Shown: piece after piece, positions 62,936 to 64,000 of the stretch
Position numbering within the stretch: position 1 is the first letter of the stretch
How the letters are laid out: each line of letters begins with the position of its first letter
Assembly: GCF_902459465.1 (NCBI RefSeq)
Contig: NC_047068.1
Location: 20,421,195-20,485,194, forward strand
DNA from: Asterias rubens
Lineage: Eukaryota > Echinodermata > Asteroidea > Forcipulatida > Asteriidae
DNA length: 64,000 nt
Direction: 5' to 3'
Translations under genes and position numbers: made by a program
The notes under the pieces: generated by a model
The model's database searches: none
What the model saw: the letters and a program-made list of their open reading frames with translations, nothing else
Told to the model about the DNA's origin: nothing

Positions 62936-63540
62936 CACACTGTGGCAAATATTCTTGCAAATACGAATACTTGAAATTGTGATGAATTCACCCAAAAGTT
63001 GTGATTGGATGATAAATATTTTCTCAGTCATCCTTCGACCTCTCCATACCATCATCTCACAAATAATACACACACTTTACCAACTGTACCAATGGCTTAC
63101 CAATGCTTACAAAAATTACAAAAAAATACAACAAACGCTGAAATTACGGAAGCGCTTCGTATTGCTACTCTCACAGTGTGGCGAATGTTCTTACGAAGAT
63201 GAATATTTGAAATTTGTGCTGAATTTGTCCAAAAATGTTGATTGGATAGCGAGTATTTTCATCTCGGTCTCACCCCTCGATCATCCTCGGTCGTCCCTCT
63301 CCTTACCAATATCTTACAAATATATTAAAATGCTTAACAACGCTTGCCATGCCTGTAAGGACTTTGCCAACGCTTACACATGCTTTACCAACGTTACCAA
63401 TACTTACGAAAATCGACAGCGAATGCAGTGAACGCTCCAAATTTGTTTAAAACAACGCTTACGAAGACACAGCGAATGCTGCAAAGTTTGAGCGATTGTC
63501 AAATATTTCCTTTCGTTGGCATATTTGCTAGCATATTCGC
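62934..63540 (+). repeat. Two tandem copies of an approximately 228-bp unit, with an open frame
   Basis: TACTCTCACACTGTGGCAAA (about 62933) recurs as TACTCTCACAGTGTGGCGAA (about 63166), and AATTCACCCAAAAGTTGTGATTGG as its diverged form 230 bp later. A 158-codon frame (62955-63431) spans both copies but has no recognisable domain and includes many ACCAATGCTTAC-like short repeats after 63090. Judged repetitive, not a gene. Confidence 0.7.
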
Positions 63541-63554
63541 CAAGTAAGGTTTTA

Positions 63555-63602
63555 TGCCAATAATTATTTTGAGTAATTACCAATAGTGTCCACTGCCTTT
63601 AA
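63555..63602 (-). mobile_element. TTAA-MITE family 1, terminal fragment
   Basis: AATTATTTTGAGTAATTACC to GTGTCCACTGCCTTTAA, only the last 48 bp. Confidence 0.8.
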
Positions 63603-63849
63603 GGCACAGTTTTGGTCATCAAATATCCAAAGAAAAAAAATGGAAACACTTGATGCATAGAATTGTGTGCTTTTAGTTGCCTGATGAGAAGGGCTTCATG
63701 CTTGCAGCCTCATTCAAATACTATGGCGGACAAAATGGTTTCTAACAATGGTTTATAATATCAACCATCTAAGCTTTTATGGTAATTAATTTGTAGTAGA
63801 GTAATTACCAAAACACACCCTGCCTTTAAAATCAGTAAAACACATTCCA

Positions 63850-64000
63850 CCTTTAAAAGGCAGAGGACGCCTTTTATTGTCAACGATTCTCACTTGGTGT
63901 GTCCCAACATAAAATAACAAATCTGTGAAAATTAGGACTTTCAAATGCCTAAAAAAGACTTCATTTAAAAAATATTTGAGTGAGAAACTACCTCTTTCTA
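63850..64000 (-). mobile_element. TTAA-MITE family 1, copy cut by the window end
   Basis: Starts CCTTTAAAAGGCAGAGGACG and continues through TCTCACTTGGTGTGTCCCAA and AATAACAAATCTGTGAAAAT to the last base. Confidence 0.75.

Noticed and set aside
62955-63431. 158-codon plus-strand frame
   Set aside because: Spans two diverged tandem units and ACCAATGCTTAC-like short repeats; no recognisable domain.

Overview
The window is animal nuclear DNA: short exons with GT-AG introns, dense miniature transposons, several retrotransposon and DNA-transposon remnants, minisatellites, and one 500-base scaffold gap (20494-20993). The repeat types (a very abundant TTAA-flanked MITE, long-arm foldback elements, piggyBac, Tc1 and LINE remnants, an expanded polycystin family) suggest a marine deuterostome, most probably an echinoderm such as a sea star. 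That is inference; no species-diagnostic locus is present. Only a small part of the 64 kb is protein-coding. Almost all long open frames here are tandem repeats whose unit has no stop codon, not genes.

Layout. 1-6.1 kb: a repeat fragment, then a giant inverted repeat (arms about 1.9 kb, span about 573-6095) carrying a decayed Tc1-type insertion in one arm and a small palindromic element in the loop. 6.2-9.1 kb: a phase-consistent three-exon small gene (plus strand, about 83 aa, unknown function) interrupted by a 420-bp foldback element. 9.1-12.6 kb: MITEs. 12.8-17.1 kb (minus): KRR1, a KH-domain ribosome-assembly factor, with recognisable exons, a 1-base frameshift and no recognisable exon(s) for about 80 central residues. 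17.2-20.3 kb (plus): a candidate small gene divergent from KRR1, with a heptanucleotide satellite in its last intron and running on to the gap. 22.8-30.1 kb: a 93-bp tandem array, then an approximately 806-bp tandem array that repeats an exon-like acidic segment. 32.5-36.7 kb: an inverted 21-22 bp minisatellite and a 23/24-bp minisatellite. 35.7-40.9 kb (minus): a chain of splice-bounded blocks forming a candidate spliced transcript with short ORFs; a possible first exon lies at 47.3-47.4 kb.

42.0-45.5 kb: a piggyBac-type transposase, catalytic triad intact, with the C-terminal zinc-binding tail shifted out of frame. 47.5-52.4 kb: three elements nested one inside another; the innermost (4.1 kb) has about 150-bp inverted repeats and a perfect 9-bp target duplication. 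54.3-55.6 kb: the 3' part of a LINE with its poly(A) tail. 55.6-56.2 kb: a 40-bp G-rich minisatellite. 58.1-58.4 kb: a polycystin-family pseudogene fragment. 58.6-61.6 kb: a 42-bp minisatellite. The remainder is MITEs and unremarkable AT-rich DNA.

The genes do not form a pathway. KRR1 and the divergent small gene may share one promoter. Most of the biology readable here is transposon nesting, local satellite formation and gene decay.
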